Part shown: one piece after another, positions 49,501-64,000 of the stretch
How positions within the stretch are numbered: position 1 is the stretch's first letter
Layout of the letters: every line of letters begins with the position of its first letter
From: Synchiropus splendidus
Taxonomy: Eukaryota > Chordata > Actinopteri > Syngnathiformes > Callionymidae
Assembly (NCBI RefSeq): GCF_027744825.2
Contig: NC_071336.1
Coordinates: forward strand, 13,667,501-13,731,500
DNA: 64,000 nt
Direction of reading: 5' to 3'
The notes under the pieces: model-generated
The model's database searches: none
The model's input: the letters and a program-made list of their open reading frames with translations, nothing else
What the model was told of the DNA's origin: nothing
Made by a program: the position numbers and the translations under genes

Positions 49501-51704
49501 CCTATGAGTCTGGCTTCTTTACAGTGCGGTCTGCTGCTGTTTGTCACATGAAATATTGAAGCACTCTTTGTTCTGCATGAAATGTTAAATCACTACGCTG
49601 GTCTTGCCAGTACGCTAACTTATCTCAATGGCACCATGCGAAAGATGTTTCCTTGTTTTTGTCGTGTAGCGTTTACCAGGATGCTTCAGTGGGAGACTTG
49701 CAAACAGACTGCTGTCATCCGGCTCCTCAGGGCATCTCTCTCTGTATCAGTGTCTTGCGTTTTAAACTTTTATTTGCAAAACCATGTAGCTCAGTGAGAT
49801 GATGTGGGCGGGGATGGAAGCTGGCAGCTGTGTGTGTTTGTGTGTGTGTGTACACAGTGCACCTTGGGCCACATGTTTTGCAGTATCAGAGTTGTTCTAC
49901 TGGCTCAGCGTGTAATGGACAGTGCAAGATTGATGAACTACAGCAGGATGAGTCTGCAAGGACCGTCATTGAGGAGACGAGGGTCATGGAGAGATATTTT
50001 GGATGGATCACTGTGGTGCTTTTTTTTTTTTTAAATAGAAGATAAGAGCAAGAAACGTGGACTCTCAACGTGCACGAGCTGAGTAGAAATACTGCCAGGC
50101 ACACTTTCTCTCTAGTCTAAACCTTGAAGGTGAGAGGGTGCCATGGCGCGCGTTTTTCCTCATATGTTGGTTTCATTCCCCCTTCACACACACCCAAACT
50201 TCCTGTCCTACACTAAAGGTTGCTGAGTCAGCCGGACTTGTCTACTGATATTTGCAGTCGTTGTGTGTTATCAATCACCGTGATAAATAATCAATCCCTC
50301 TGTCTGTGGGTGCTCCTGTAGATTTATTGCAGGGCCAGTGAAGTGTCGCGCAGTCTATTAGTTAAAGTGAGTTAGAGCTTTGATTCAATAGACCTGCTCC
50401 TGAAGAATGGTTAAGAATCCAGTCTTCAATATGTAAAGAGAACAGACCAGTTAAGGCACTTGAATCTGGCGACGTGCTTCTCTTCCACCCCAATCGCTTT
50501 GTATCCCATGCATTGTATTTTTGGCCTCCCACCCCTGAATCTGCTTTTGGACCATCTCACACCTCAACATGTATTTGTTCTCTCATGTTATTGGATTGTT
50601 ATTCATTACTATTTAGGCTGAAATGTGCAACTTATGAGAATAGATTTCCATCAAATTCACATTTGATGTGACGTGCTCTGACACCTGCTGCAAGATCTTG
50701 AGCGCAAATGTCTTTACACTTGCCACTTGCCACCTTCCACTTACATTACTTATTCAACCTCAACTACATCATCATCTTCTCGACTAACTTATGGAATTTA
50801 GATTGTAAATAAAGAAGGTAAACCTTTAAGTACTGTAACTGTGGCGACATTCCAGACTTTCCAAATCTACAATCTCATCTGTTGTTTATGAAATGTTTAT
50901 CAGTTTAGCTCATAATAAACCATTAATAACATTCTAAACATTTTATTATCCACAGTTAAAACACATTTGAAGTGCTTTTCAAGCACTAGCTCATTACGTT
51001 ACATAGGTGTTGTTTTTGGGGGAGAAAGTTCAAATTTAATGAGAAAAAAAATGATTGCAAAATTAAAGATGAAACTGTGTGATCTTGTGAAATATCCTGT
51101 GTTAGCAAACAAAGCCAAATTCCCAAAATACAATAAGGAAAAACATTTCAATGTATTGTGTAGGGATGCACTGAACATTCATTTGACCAAAGTCTAGTGG
51201 CAAGTGACGCGATCAAACACCAGGTAGCGCAGCCTAAAAGATGATTTTCGCTTCTAGACGCCTATGTAAGTAAGAGAATGTGTTTTTTCTATTACAAAAG
51301 AGAATGCACTGTGGGGTGAAATTAACTCTACAAGACTCCTGACGAAATTCTGGCGACCCATTCTACGTGGCGTGAAAAAACGGCCACTTCAGTGGTGACA
51401 GCACAGACTCCACGGCTCGCTGCCCTGTCGGCTGGTGACCGAACAGGAGCTGTTCAACACAATTTTGACTTTCTGACCCATGTATCACACATTTATTATT
51501 TGATCATTTTGTTGTCCATGCTGTCAAGTAGTAAGCGGTGGTTCATCATGGGGACACTTTACTGCTATGTGTGATCCAAAGTCTGCATACACTGTGGAAG
51601 TTTTCGGTTCTTTTGAAGTGCTGGAGGGCCAGAATAAAGTTACAGTTTGAAATGTGTGTTCAACCAATCTATCTAGAGCCTTCTGTTTTCCTCAGCAGCC
51701 TATT
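49501..51704. other. Intron sequence, nothing recognised
   Basis: Unique sequence with short GT runs at 49828-49850 and a T-run at 50020-50031. No exon or element could be supported. Confidence 0.5.
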
Positions 51705-51712
51705 ATTTAATG

Positions 51713-52318
51713 CAGTGATTACATAGAGTGCCTCCTGGAGGGCCACTAAATGTTTTTTTTGGTTTACACCTTTGGGCCGTGAGGGCCGAGAGACGCTCAG
51801 TTTTAATACACTAGCCACATATAGTGTGACTTGACTTGACAGCTGCAAATCTATGATAGTTAACAACTATTCTTGAAAAGAAAAAAATTATGAAGAAAGT
51901 GATGCAGCCGGCCCTAACGGTAAAAACAGTTCATGAAAACACCTGCAAAAGCAAATTCTTCTCAAATTTTTTGGCAATACTTTTATTTACACTTGACTTA
52001 TATCTTCTTTGGAGTTTAAATAAAATATATTATTTTTATTTTATGATACTCACACATAGTTTTATGATATGTATTTTTTCACAATTTTATTCAGTTTGCA
52101 TTAAGTGTATATTTTTTTCAATTTGATGAACATGACTTGCACCTGGTTCTGTGGCTGCTGGGACTTTTCAATGACAAATATCTTAGCGACGATCACATGG
52201 TTTCATGTCATTTCACAAGGTTTTGAGTATGTGTAAGTAGATTAAATATGGTTATTGATCACACATTACATTGAATGGGAAAAGTGGGCCCCAAGATGAA
52301 AAAGGTTAAGAGCACCTG
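51713..52318. mobile_element. hAT-like non-autonomous element, copy 2, exact 8-bp duplication
   Basis: The element starts CAGTGATTACATAGAG and ends GGTTAAGAGCACCTG. The octamer ATTTAATG is present on both sides (51705-51712 and 52319-52326), an exact target-site duplication. The interior is collinear with copy 1 at 18438-18968: GACAGCTGCAAATCTATGAT, TATCTTCTTTGGAGTTTAA, CATGACTTGCACCTGGTTCT and GTGTAAGTAGATTAAATATG. It is in the same orientation and non-coding. Confidence 0.9.
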
Positions 52319-52326
52319 ATTTAATG

Positions 52327-52969
52327 GGAATTTGTGTTGTTTTCAAAATTTGTATTATTTGAAAAGCAAAGTCTGAAACTTAAAAAAGTCAAAAATATTC
52401 AGACATCTAAACATTAACTTTCTATGAACATAGATAAATATCTCAGAATTTCCTTCCGGTGCTTCTCTAATGCTGGAGAAGTGAAAGGTAAACCGTGATG
52501 TGGGGAGATTATTGCATGGCCTACATTCACATATATTGCTACGCGGATGTGAAAGCAAAGAAAGTATCTCTGTCAGACTACAGTACAGATGTGCTCAATA
52601 GAACGAATCGCTGTATGTGAAGGCCATCCAGTCGTCTCTTTTCCAACAAACGCTTCACAATTCAAACATGAGATATGGGAATTCACTCTCAGGTGATTCA
52701 TTTTGATTTCAGAAATGTGTCCATTTGTTTTTCTTCCATCGCCTCATCTCTAAATTTGCGTTGAACTGTTTGAACTGTAACGCACAGGCATCATGATGCA
52801 TCAAGTAAAGCATGAGCCTGTGAATGACGCATGAGTGTGGACAGGGAGGGGGAGTGGGCAGCCAGTCTATTCTGGTGTCTTGCTGTTTCATCACAAACAG
52901 GCTGTTATGTAGTTCACAACACTTTCTCCAAACATTTTAAACAAACTTCAAGAAAACAGTCTCATCCAT
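52327..52969. other. Intron sequence, nothing recognised
   Basis: Unique sequence. No exon or element was recognised. Confidence 0.5.
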
Positions 52970-53108
52970 CTCATATCTCAGTAGGTGGCGCTCCTGGTTA
53001 AAAAAGGATTCAAGCGGTTGCTCAAACCCCTAGATTTTAGTGCAGAGTGTGCCATCTAGTGCCTCTGAAGATGAGGACACTGTTTCATGAAGCCTCATTC
53101 ATCCATTA
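52970..53108. mobile_element. Palindromic-ended MITE, copy G (right part)
   Basis: CTCAGTAGGTGGCGCTCC, GTTGCTCAAACCCC, TGTGCCATCTAGTGCCTC and ATGAGGACACTGTTTCATGA, then AGCCTCATTCATCCAT, align with the interior and right end of copies A, D and F. The left terminus is lost. Confidence 0.75.
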
Positions 53109-55527
53109 TTAATACATGATTAATCTCAGTGGATGTCTCGTGATTTAATGACTTAAAAAATAGAGTCATTCAGAGTCACGTTGCAGTTTCTTTTCAGAGA
53201 ATGGACTCTGGAAAATGGGTATTCTCTATCAAGAACTATTGTATTTTCTGATGTTCTTAAAAACAAATGTTCTAAAGAACCAAGAGATTACGTTGAAACG
53301 ATTAAAAAGGCAATGGTTTAAAAAGAAATTGCATTTACAAGACCAAAATTAGTTCAATGAAATTAGCATAGCATTCAGTTTCATCCTCCATCTTCTGTTG
53401 TCGTTTCCTGTCAGGGGTCACTACAGCGAGTCACTTTTAACGCTAACAGATGCATGACACTGTAATAGGCAACATAAATGTAAAACTTCATAACTTTGCG
53501 ACTCGGACCTCTGCATATTTGCACTCTAAATCAACTGATATTCAATTGGCAAAAAGGACAGAATATTTTTTTTCAAAAACAATGGACAATAAAAATCCGT
53601 AGGTCTTTAAATGAAAGGTCAACATTAATGATGCTGCTGAGGAATGCCACTACAGAGCTGAGAGACAGCTACAAAGGTAAAGATTGCTCAGCTGTTTGTT
53701 AAGATTTCAATAATAATTGTGGTATAAAATGCATTAAGAGTCCCTTGTCATTCCGTGATGTTGGTTCTTTAGAATCAGACTGTAACTCCAACAATTTCAC
53801 AGGAATGTGTCCAAGTAAAACGCTCCTCCATGCACCTGCAGAAGTAGATGTTTTCCTGATCTCTGTCTGACTTAAAGGATGAGACGTTATCACTGAAGCA
53901 GACTTTTGAAAAGATCTGAAAGGATTTTGGGCTCCAGAGAGAGCAAATTAGGATTAAGCTCATATTTGGGTCAGAGAGTTTACACTCACTGAGACGCTCA
54001 AGGCCAGGGGTGAAGAGTTGCTTTTGGAAACAGATCAGGAGGTTTTCAATGAGAAACTGATATGAGTCTGAAGTGAGAGGCGTTGTTGAATTACCTGTAG
54101 TCATGGTGAATTTGAAAGCCTCTGTTGAAGTACCAACTTCATTGAGCCACTTGAGGTGGACTTGCAACGCTAGTGTCGCTTAAAAAGCACAGGCCTGGTT
54201 TCTTCAGATGATGAAAGTAATACATTGCCTATAATGGCGTCATTTCATTCCTTCACCTTACTGGTGGGTTTGAAGGTAAACTTCTATTCATTTTCCACTA
54301 TTCACTGCTTGCTGAAATGCAGCTGTTCAATCTATGTTAACCTTTTAGTTTTGTGTTCCCCTTGAAGTGGAGGTTCAGCTGAGTTGAATTGACTGGACTT
54401 TCCTATAGCAACATGCAGAAATCCATGAAGCTCCATAAAATATTTAGAAGTCCATCAGTACAATGGAGTGTTTCATTAGAAAGTACAATGCTTGTAAGAG
54501 TTGAATGTGAAAGAGATTGTATCTATCAGCATCAGCGCCTGATAAGAAAAATAATACCTGACCGGTAATAAATGTACAGTAATTGAACCCACTGGTGATG
54601 TGTTTATAATAACAACATTGTGACCCAAAATGATTCACTTCCGTGCTTCATGTCCGCTAAACATGTCTGATGAATGGTATCCCAGCAACCCTGGTATAAA
54701 TAGTGCTTTGAAAGGGACAGTTTCATTTGTTTGTGCTGTGATACGGGTTTCGGATGCCATTGTGCGCCAGTGCCTATTATATGCTTATCTGAACAGCCAT
54801 CACAATTAAAAGCGCTGCATCCATAATTGGTATGAAATTGGATCTTTGTTTCCGGACGCGACTCGTCGTCGCTCCGAAAATGACGGCGCTCTGAGGAAGA
54901 TCTCATAATTGCTCGAAAACTCACAAGCAAGCTTAGAAATAATGCGCGTTTTCTGGAGTAAACAAACCTGTGGAGACAAAAGAAAGAAGAGTGTGACGTC
55001 AAGCTTGGTGATTCCTTCCAGTCTGATCACAGCAGAGCAACTCTAAGTGGAGCGGTAAACACCTATCCAGCTATTTGTCTCTGTGTCTGTGTGTTCATTG
55101 ATTTTTGGAGCTGTGTTTGTGGAAGTAAATTTTGCTTAGATTGCTGCTAATACACTACAAGTAAGTTCACAATGCAATGTAATAAACTGTCGCTCAAGTA
55201 CACTTCCGTGTATAAACATGTCACTGAAATTTGCTACAGTTATGTTAATACATTTTGATGTTGCTGTATAGAAGCATGAGTCACGTTTTTGATGGACGGT
55301 AATAATAAACCACTTGTTGCAAGAGAGGTAGAAAAATGATGTTGGAATTGTTCTACACCTTTCTACTCTGCAGATGGCAGCACTGAGCTTTGCAGCTACA
55401 CGGACTGCAGCAGACCGCATGTCAATTATATAGATTCGATTGAGCCTTTGTTTATAATCATTAATTTATCAGTCAATTCATTTTATTATGGACTTTTGAA
55501 GAAAAAAAAATACTTTGAAGAAAAAAG

Positions 55528-55582
55528 TATATATATATATATATATACACATATATATAGAGAGAGAAATATATATATATAA
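55528..55582. repeat. (TA)n-rich satellite
   Basis: Alternating TA runs interrupted by CAC and AGAGAGAGAA. Confidence 0.9.
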
Positions 55583-58500
55583 TTTCAACTGTAACTGTAA
55601 ATTCAACTCAGTCGTGATGACATTTACCAGTTTTGAACAGCTTGCAAGCAAATCTGTACATCAGGTTAGAAGTGTTTAAGAATTCATAACCATACAAGAC
55701 ACAGTGAAATGTGCAAATGTTCAAGGAAACGATTGTTAATATTTTGACCGTTTTATGAAATCAATGTACCTCATTTGTAAGGCACAATTTAAAATAAATA
55801 AATAAATAATAATTAGAATGATTTGGGGTTATTGTATGTCTTATTTTTTGCATAATAAAGTGCATATAATACAAATCTGGATTTTTAGCATAACTCTCAG
55901 CAGTGGTCGGCGACCAAACTGAAGATGAATGAACTTAAAAAGTAGAAATGGGGAAATTATGATTCCAAAACTTTGTAATTATCTTCTGAAAATGAATAAA
56001 TAATGACCCTGCATTTTAGTTTGCATTAACATACAGTACATAACAACATCTGATCACATTGTTTCAGCATCCTGGTTCTGACTGAATCTGACTTACACTA
56101 ACTTGAGCGTGATGTTAGCATCAATGGTCGAAGTTGCTGAACACAAAGAGTAGTTGTTGTGAAACTTAAAAGTGGACAACACACACAGTGATCATCTGTT
56201 GTTGCTTTCAAAATGTTTTCATTTATTTTTAAAGTGACAAATGGTTGCAGTGATCTTCGATTTAAGTCCCTCTTGGTTTCAAAGATTCAGCGTTTTTGCA
56301 GTACTGTGGATGAAGAGGTCATTGCTTTGGACACATGGATACACACATGCACACACGCAACTGTAACAGTGGTGGCTAAAGTGTGGTTCAAGGTTTTGTC
56401 CCATGTCACTCAATATGCTGCTTTAATATTGCTACTATATGTAACACTCATTTCAGTGTATATGCTAAACAAATCGGTCCGGGGGAAATTAGTCAACAGT
56501 TTTCTAAGTGGAGCATTTGAATGGGGAAAGTGGTTAGTGTGAAGTACTCTTAAAGTCTGGTTGGACATTTTCACAATTGTATGTCATCACCTCTGTACTT
56601 GTGCCTCTTTTCAATTGTGTATTTTAAATGTGGTCTTGTGTACTGTAGCTTCCCATGTCTACCTGGTTGGAGTGGTTCTTCAACTGTAGGGAACATGATC
56701 CTTTTGAAAATACAAGACAAATGTAACGCAGTATCAACAGAGTATAGAGCAGGTAACAGATGTTGGAAAAAATGTCACCTGTGTGGAGTCAGATAATGTG
56801 AAATGAGTTGAATATCAACGACGGGTTTGCAATGTAAAAATCAGAGGACACAGATCTGTGCTGGAATATGTGCCGTTTAAAACTGTCCCTTCGAAATTGT
56901 TTCTTTGATGTGGAACTTCCGTTGCTAATTCCTCCTCCCAGATTTTCCTCTGGACCCAATCGTCTCTCTTTCCAGGACCATCTTTTCTCCTTCACTCAAA
57001 GGACTGTGGGATTGCTTTTTAAATCTGCCCAGTGATGCCCACAGGCCTGTGTTTCTTCTCCATCCAATCCCTCCATCTTCCTTTTTCATGTCACCGTGGT
57101 TACGTAAGGGAGGAAGAGAAAGGAGTGACGTGGACTCCTGAGAGCTGAGTGCTCTCTCGTCGAGATGCCCCTGGTCCTGCTCAACTTTTAATCAAGATTT
57201 AGCTTTAACATCAAAGGAAATGAGCTTTCCCAAAAGCTCATTTGTCACTTACCACTCTGAGACGTTTGTTAAAATCCCTTGGGGAAGTTGATGTCACGCT
57301 TTACTATCTTTGTTAATATGTCTTTGTCAACGCAAGTTTTTGAAGCCTGAAACCTCACTGAGGTGGAAAATGGTAGAAATGCATTTGAGAGTGGCCACCG
57401 CTTCTTCATTCAAAATTGAAAACAGAATCAAAGCTGATGGTTATAACTCCCGACGCTTATATTTCATGTGCAACTTTTGAGTTTGTCTAAAGGTTGTGTG
57501 TTCATTGTAAAGTGGCAAAAGTCGGTGATTGAGCTGTGCTTGCCGATACAGGGTTTTTGCGTGACAGGGGATTATAATACCTAGTACTGAAAATACACTT
57601 TGATTGGACAACTGAACTCCTCATATTCTCCTGCATACATATATTAATGTTTATTTTCACTTTCCATGAACATGTTTTTGTGTTTATCAGCGCAGCATGG
57701 GTCAAGGTTTGTTGCTGTTGTGAAACATGTTACATAAAATGGTGTTCAATACTCAACAGTCACTTGGAAATGTAACTCTTGCGGTGCAAAGATAGATGTT
57801 CACTGTGGTCATGCTGGAAAATAATGGAATATTTCTTTTTCTTTGGTCAGATATCCAGAATTGTGGGTTTTACAATAAGCCCATCTCATTTGCTTGGCCT
57901 TTTTTGTTCCTGAAACAAAAGCCAAAGAGGGAAAAAAAGCAACAACAACAACAGTAATTTCCTTTGCTTCCTTAATCTGGTGCTGCTCCATCTTTCTCCT
58001 GGAAAAGTGTGATGCGTTTGATGTCTTTTCAAATCCTCTGGTCAGTGGACCCAGTTCTGCACTTGCTCTCAATGTGAAGTGAAGGTAGACCAGTCAGAAT
58101 GAGGCGTCTGAAGAAGTGGGGAGTGGATGGCTGCCATGTAGGATGACTGGCAGGAGGAGAGGCTCAAAAGGTTACTTCAAGTACTTCGATAACCCCTTTC
58201 ACCAACCAGACAAGAGAGGCTTCTCCAGAGACATGGAATAGAGGGGGGAAAAAGCTAAAACAAAGAAAGGTAGACCTGGAAATCTTCCAAAATGTGACAC
58301 AGGAATCCTTTATTGTTATCTTTGAGGGAATGTGGCCCTATTCTGGCCCATGAACAATCAATATTTTATTCCTTATATTGCAGGGCACCATTTTTTTAAT
58401 TCAAATTATGCTTCCCATCATAATGTATCGTAAGCTCATATTATTTTGTAAAACAAATTTAGCGTTGTTAGCGTAAATGTTTGTTTTTTCATTTTAAATA

Positions 58501-59370
58501 GAATATATTCTGAAATATCCTCAGATGTTTTTCCTTCGATTCCCCTTCTTCTTTACATGTGGTGTAGTCTCGAGTGGAAGATGACAAATATTGAAACTCG
58601 CATCAAGCTTATTCACATGGCAGCTCCATTTTATTGCAGTAACTGTGGTGCAACAAGGCTACCAGTCTGTGAACAACCTTGTTAGACAGTTGACGACTCC
58701 TCGCTGTGTTAATGTGCAGTGGGAGCAGTGAGAAACCTTGTGTACACTGATGTCTCTGAGGTATGATGTAACGGAGGAAGTGTGCGCTCTTCCTCATCAG
58801 ATTGTGTATTTACAGTCCTCTGTGTGACTCCTGAGGCTCCTGCTCACATTACCAAACCCTGGCCGATACACACCCACACACATTCGGCCATGTATTTACA
58901 TTCTCACAATCCCACATCTTTGGAAACATATAAATACATAAACTGACTGTAAGATAGTGAAACCTGACAGTAGTTAATAGTTAATCATTTCAGTCGCTTT
59001 CACTGCTCTGCCATTCAAACTGGCAAGTGTGTGCTCTTATAGAGAACAAGCTTCAAAGAATCCTTGTTCTTCAAAGGCCGCTGTCTTTTTAAATATTCTG
59101 ATCGTGTAAGTTACCTGGAGTTCTCAGAAAAGTTCTGTTTTTTTCACAAGAACAAAAGCCCTTTGTAGGGAAAAAAAAGTTCAGTTTCTATTATTGATAT
59201 TTACCTTGCATTTTGATGTGCTTGTCTGGAGAAGGAGAGACTGTGTCTTGAATGCATCTAAAGTCACATTTGTTGTCTTGTTCTCGTGTAAAGTGAAGGC
59301 ATGGTTGAGAGAAACTCAATAATTTTTGACTGCAAGAAATGTGTTTGTTGCTGATATTGAAATGAAGTAT

Positions 59371-59440
59371 TATATGACAGGACAAAATATATATAACAAT
59401 TATAACAACAATATATAACAATTATATGACAGGACAAAAT
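59371..59440. repeat. Direct duplicate TATATGACAGGACAAAAT
   Basis: The 18-mer occurs at about 59371 and 59423, separated by a TATAACAATTATAAC-rich spacer, so this is a local duplication. Confidence 0.85.
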
Positions 59441-61589
59441 GGAAAATTAAGGTCAGATATTGTAAGTCAATGGCATTAAGAAAAAGCTATTATTTCCCCA
59501 TATTATATTTTATATACATTTAATTTAATTTAATACTTTTTTAACTCGGGACTTAACCTGCGAAATGATAGACTGGGCTTTATTTAAAAATATGTACTTT
59601 CAAGAGATAAGAAGTACTGAAGAGGAAAGGACAATGGAAAAGAAGTCACAAGTTATCTTCATTTGATTTAGAGTTAAACTGGTAGGATGGAGCGAAGAAA
59701 ATTTAACTGACAGCTAGCTTGAGGAATCATGATCAGTTTTATAGGAGCAGTTTACTGTGAAGGGTGGAGTGTGTGGTAAATGTAATCCTTTAAACATTGA
59801 ACACTAACTATTAATAGCGGAAAACTGCGGAGACTGAGGTTCAGGGCCAATTGTAGAACATCTTGATGAAAGATCAGGTGATCTGATTGACACTTCATCC
59901 TTTGGAAGGCCCAAGGTTCTTGTTGGAAGTTTTGAGAGTTAGTAAAACACTTGTTTCAGCAAATAATCTGGCGACAATGAGAGGCATCGCTGTGCTACTC
60001 AAATGTCCTCCCTTTAATGAACAATGCTTTGACTTTAACTCAGTGCTCTGCTAGGTGAAACCTTAAAAAGCAGTTTGTTTTAAATCGTGTATAGTCTGCT
60101 TTGTTTTCCTCTCAGCTTGCAAGGCTAACTGACATGCGAGTCACTCTCACAAACAGTGGCTGTCTCTGGTGGGAGCTGATTGTGTGAATCTGTGAAAGCT
60201 TCTTAGCTAGATGAAGTCACATGTTGAGAGTGTGAAATCCTCATTCCAAACAGTGCTGGGAAGTTTGTTAGAGGCGGCATCCACTTACAAGCAACCAAGA
60301 CCAGCTAGTAACACCTCTTTTTTTCCACTTTCAATCTCAGTAAGCCTTTTTTTTTTCCATCGTCAGCTGTAAAAACATGTCTTTATGTTCCGTAAGTATG
60401 GGGCCAGTTTTTTTAAATGTTTTAAACAAAAGTTCTTTGGGACAAGCTGCACTTAATATACTGTATTTGTGGAAGCAGTAATTGTGGGTGTGTTAGCCAG
60501 TGTCCTCATCCTTTCGATTTATGAAGCTGATGGAGAGAATGATTCTTCCATGAAGTGGAAGAGAGCTGGATATTGTATGCTTTCCATTAAAGAATGGTAA
60601 ATAATCTTCAATAAAAATTGGTTTTTATTCATGCGCGCAATGCAGACTGTTGAGAATTCTGGCCCACCTTTACAAGTCTATCTTTGGGAAGGCAGCATCA
60701 GAGTATTGAGTAGTTGGTCTATCTGGTGCACAGTACCCATGTTCAACCTTATGACAGTGCCATTGGGAAGCGAACCCAACTCACTCATCCTTCATGAAAC
60801 ACCATCCACACTTAAAGCATTTCATCCTTTAGCTGTTGTATCAGCCCGTGCTCCACTTTCTGATGGTGCTCTGTCACAACTCTTTCCCCCCCGCAGGAAA
60901 CACACTCTCTTTTCCCTGCAAAGTCTCCTTGAGACAAGAGCACACACATACATGTCCGTCATAGATCAGTCTAAGTCTGGCTTCGTGATATCTGAGGTCC
61001 ATCCCAGAGGACTTCTATTATCCCAGTGTCCTATGCACGTTTGCCTCACTTTGTCATCCCACTTCTGACGCCATAGAGTATAGAATACGTCTCCTGACCT
61101 GCTCCGATGGCTGAGTCATGGTCAGTGCAGCAGCACCTTGACAAGGGCAGTCATGTGGGATCCCTATTACAGAGTCTGTCACTGAATCGACGCCCATGTG
61201 AATGTGTGGGGTGTGACTTGTTGCGTATTGTCTCCATGGCAGCAACTACCAATGAGATCTTTGCGATCAAGGATCAGATTCCAATCCCGAGTTGACCAAT
61301 TTGTGCCAGAAGTCTCTGGACTTTATGCGCTGCATTTAGATTCTTCAGAAATAGCGTGTCGAAATGGAACTCTGGAGTCCAGTTTCCCAGCTCATGGTTC
61401 CTGCTTTGTCATGTTTTATCAGCTGCTCCACGTCTGAGATTATTCCATCAGCTCTGATCGGTGGCGATTGCTCCCTCATGTTGGCGTTGAACGGCCATTC
61501 GCCACCGCTGGGCTTGAGTTGTTATGATTGTCTGTTTGTGTTTGTAGGTCTGATGGCGACAGAGCCTGACAGCTCTCTCTCCCTCTTTC

Positions 61590-64000
<2,411 letters not shown>

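Larger units (their letters stand above)
53109..61589. other. Intron sequence; simple repeats, one possible regulatory patch
   Basis: Mostly AT-rich unique sequence. It holds a TA-rich satellite at 55528-55582, an (AATA)n run near 55793-55809 and an 18-bp direct duplicate at 59371/59423. The CpG-retaining patch at about 54780-54960 could be regulatory. Open frames (up to 145 codons at 60631-61068) have no supported function. Confidence 0.45.

Noticed and set aside
56213..56542. 109-codon plus-strand frame with a hydrophobic segment
   Set aside because: A hydrophobic stretch in AT-rich DNA is expected by chance; no family resemblance or splice context.

Overview
The window is vertebrate nuclear DNA, almost certainly from a teleost fish. 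It shows a split protein-coding gene with GT/AG introns, long non-coding DNA, many (CA)n and (TATC)n microsatellites, Tc1/mariner remnants, hAT-type miniature elements and fish-type L2/CR1-like LINE fragments. No prokaryotic gene organisation, CRISPR array or operon is present. The species cannot be named from the sequence.

One gene explains the window: a plus-strand member of the Nance-Horan syndrome (NHS) family, best matched to NHSL2. Coding exon 1 lies at 186-477 inside a CpG-rich start region. It encodes the family hallmark MPF-x-KR start and a leucine-rich helical segment. Coding exon 2 lies at 62133-62357 and encodes the conserved [10 protein letters not shown] / [21 protein letters not shown] block. 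Both splice junctions are phase 1, so the exons join in frame across an intron of 61,655 bp. The gene continues beyond the right edge.

Intron 1 fills about 96% of the window. Its main mobile content is: Tc1-like relics at 3340-3594 and 20406-20950; hAT-like elements at 7323-8408, 18438-18968 and 51713-52318 (the last two are one family, with 8-bp target-site duplications); at least seven short copies of a palindromic-ended MITE that starts GTGATGGGCTGATGAGGC; TA-flanked MITEs at 25614-26110 and 42639-43300; L2/CR1-like reverse transcriptase fragments on the minus strand at 39960-40375 and 43305-44240; and a 450-bp tetranucleotide satellite at 10589-11036. Most open reading frames in the intron look like chance or repeat artefacts.

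The most interesting signals are two candidate alternative first exons inside intron 1. One is at 34328/34352-34406 (peptide MGNSQRRPKGRHRPKSAT). The other is at 40969-40993 (peptide MEVFWSRL, near-perfect Kozak context). Each ends at a good donor in phase 1, exactly what exon 2 needs. Alternative promoters are a known feature of NHS-family genes. If real, these would make proteins lacking the exon-1-encoded part of the WAVE-homology domain. I found no convincing novel multi-gene system.
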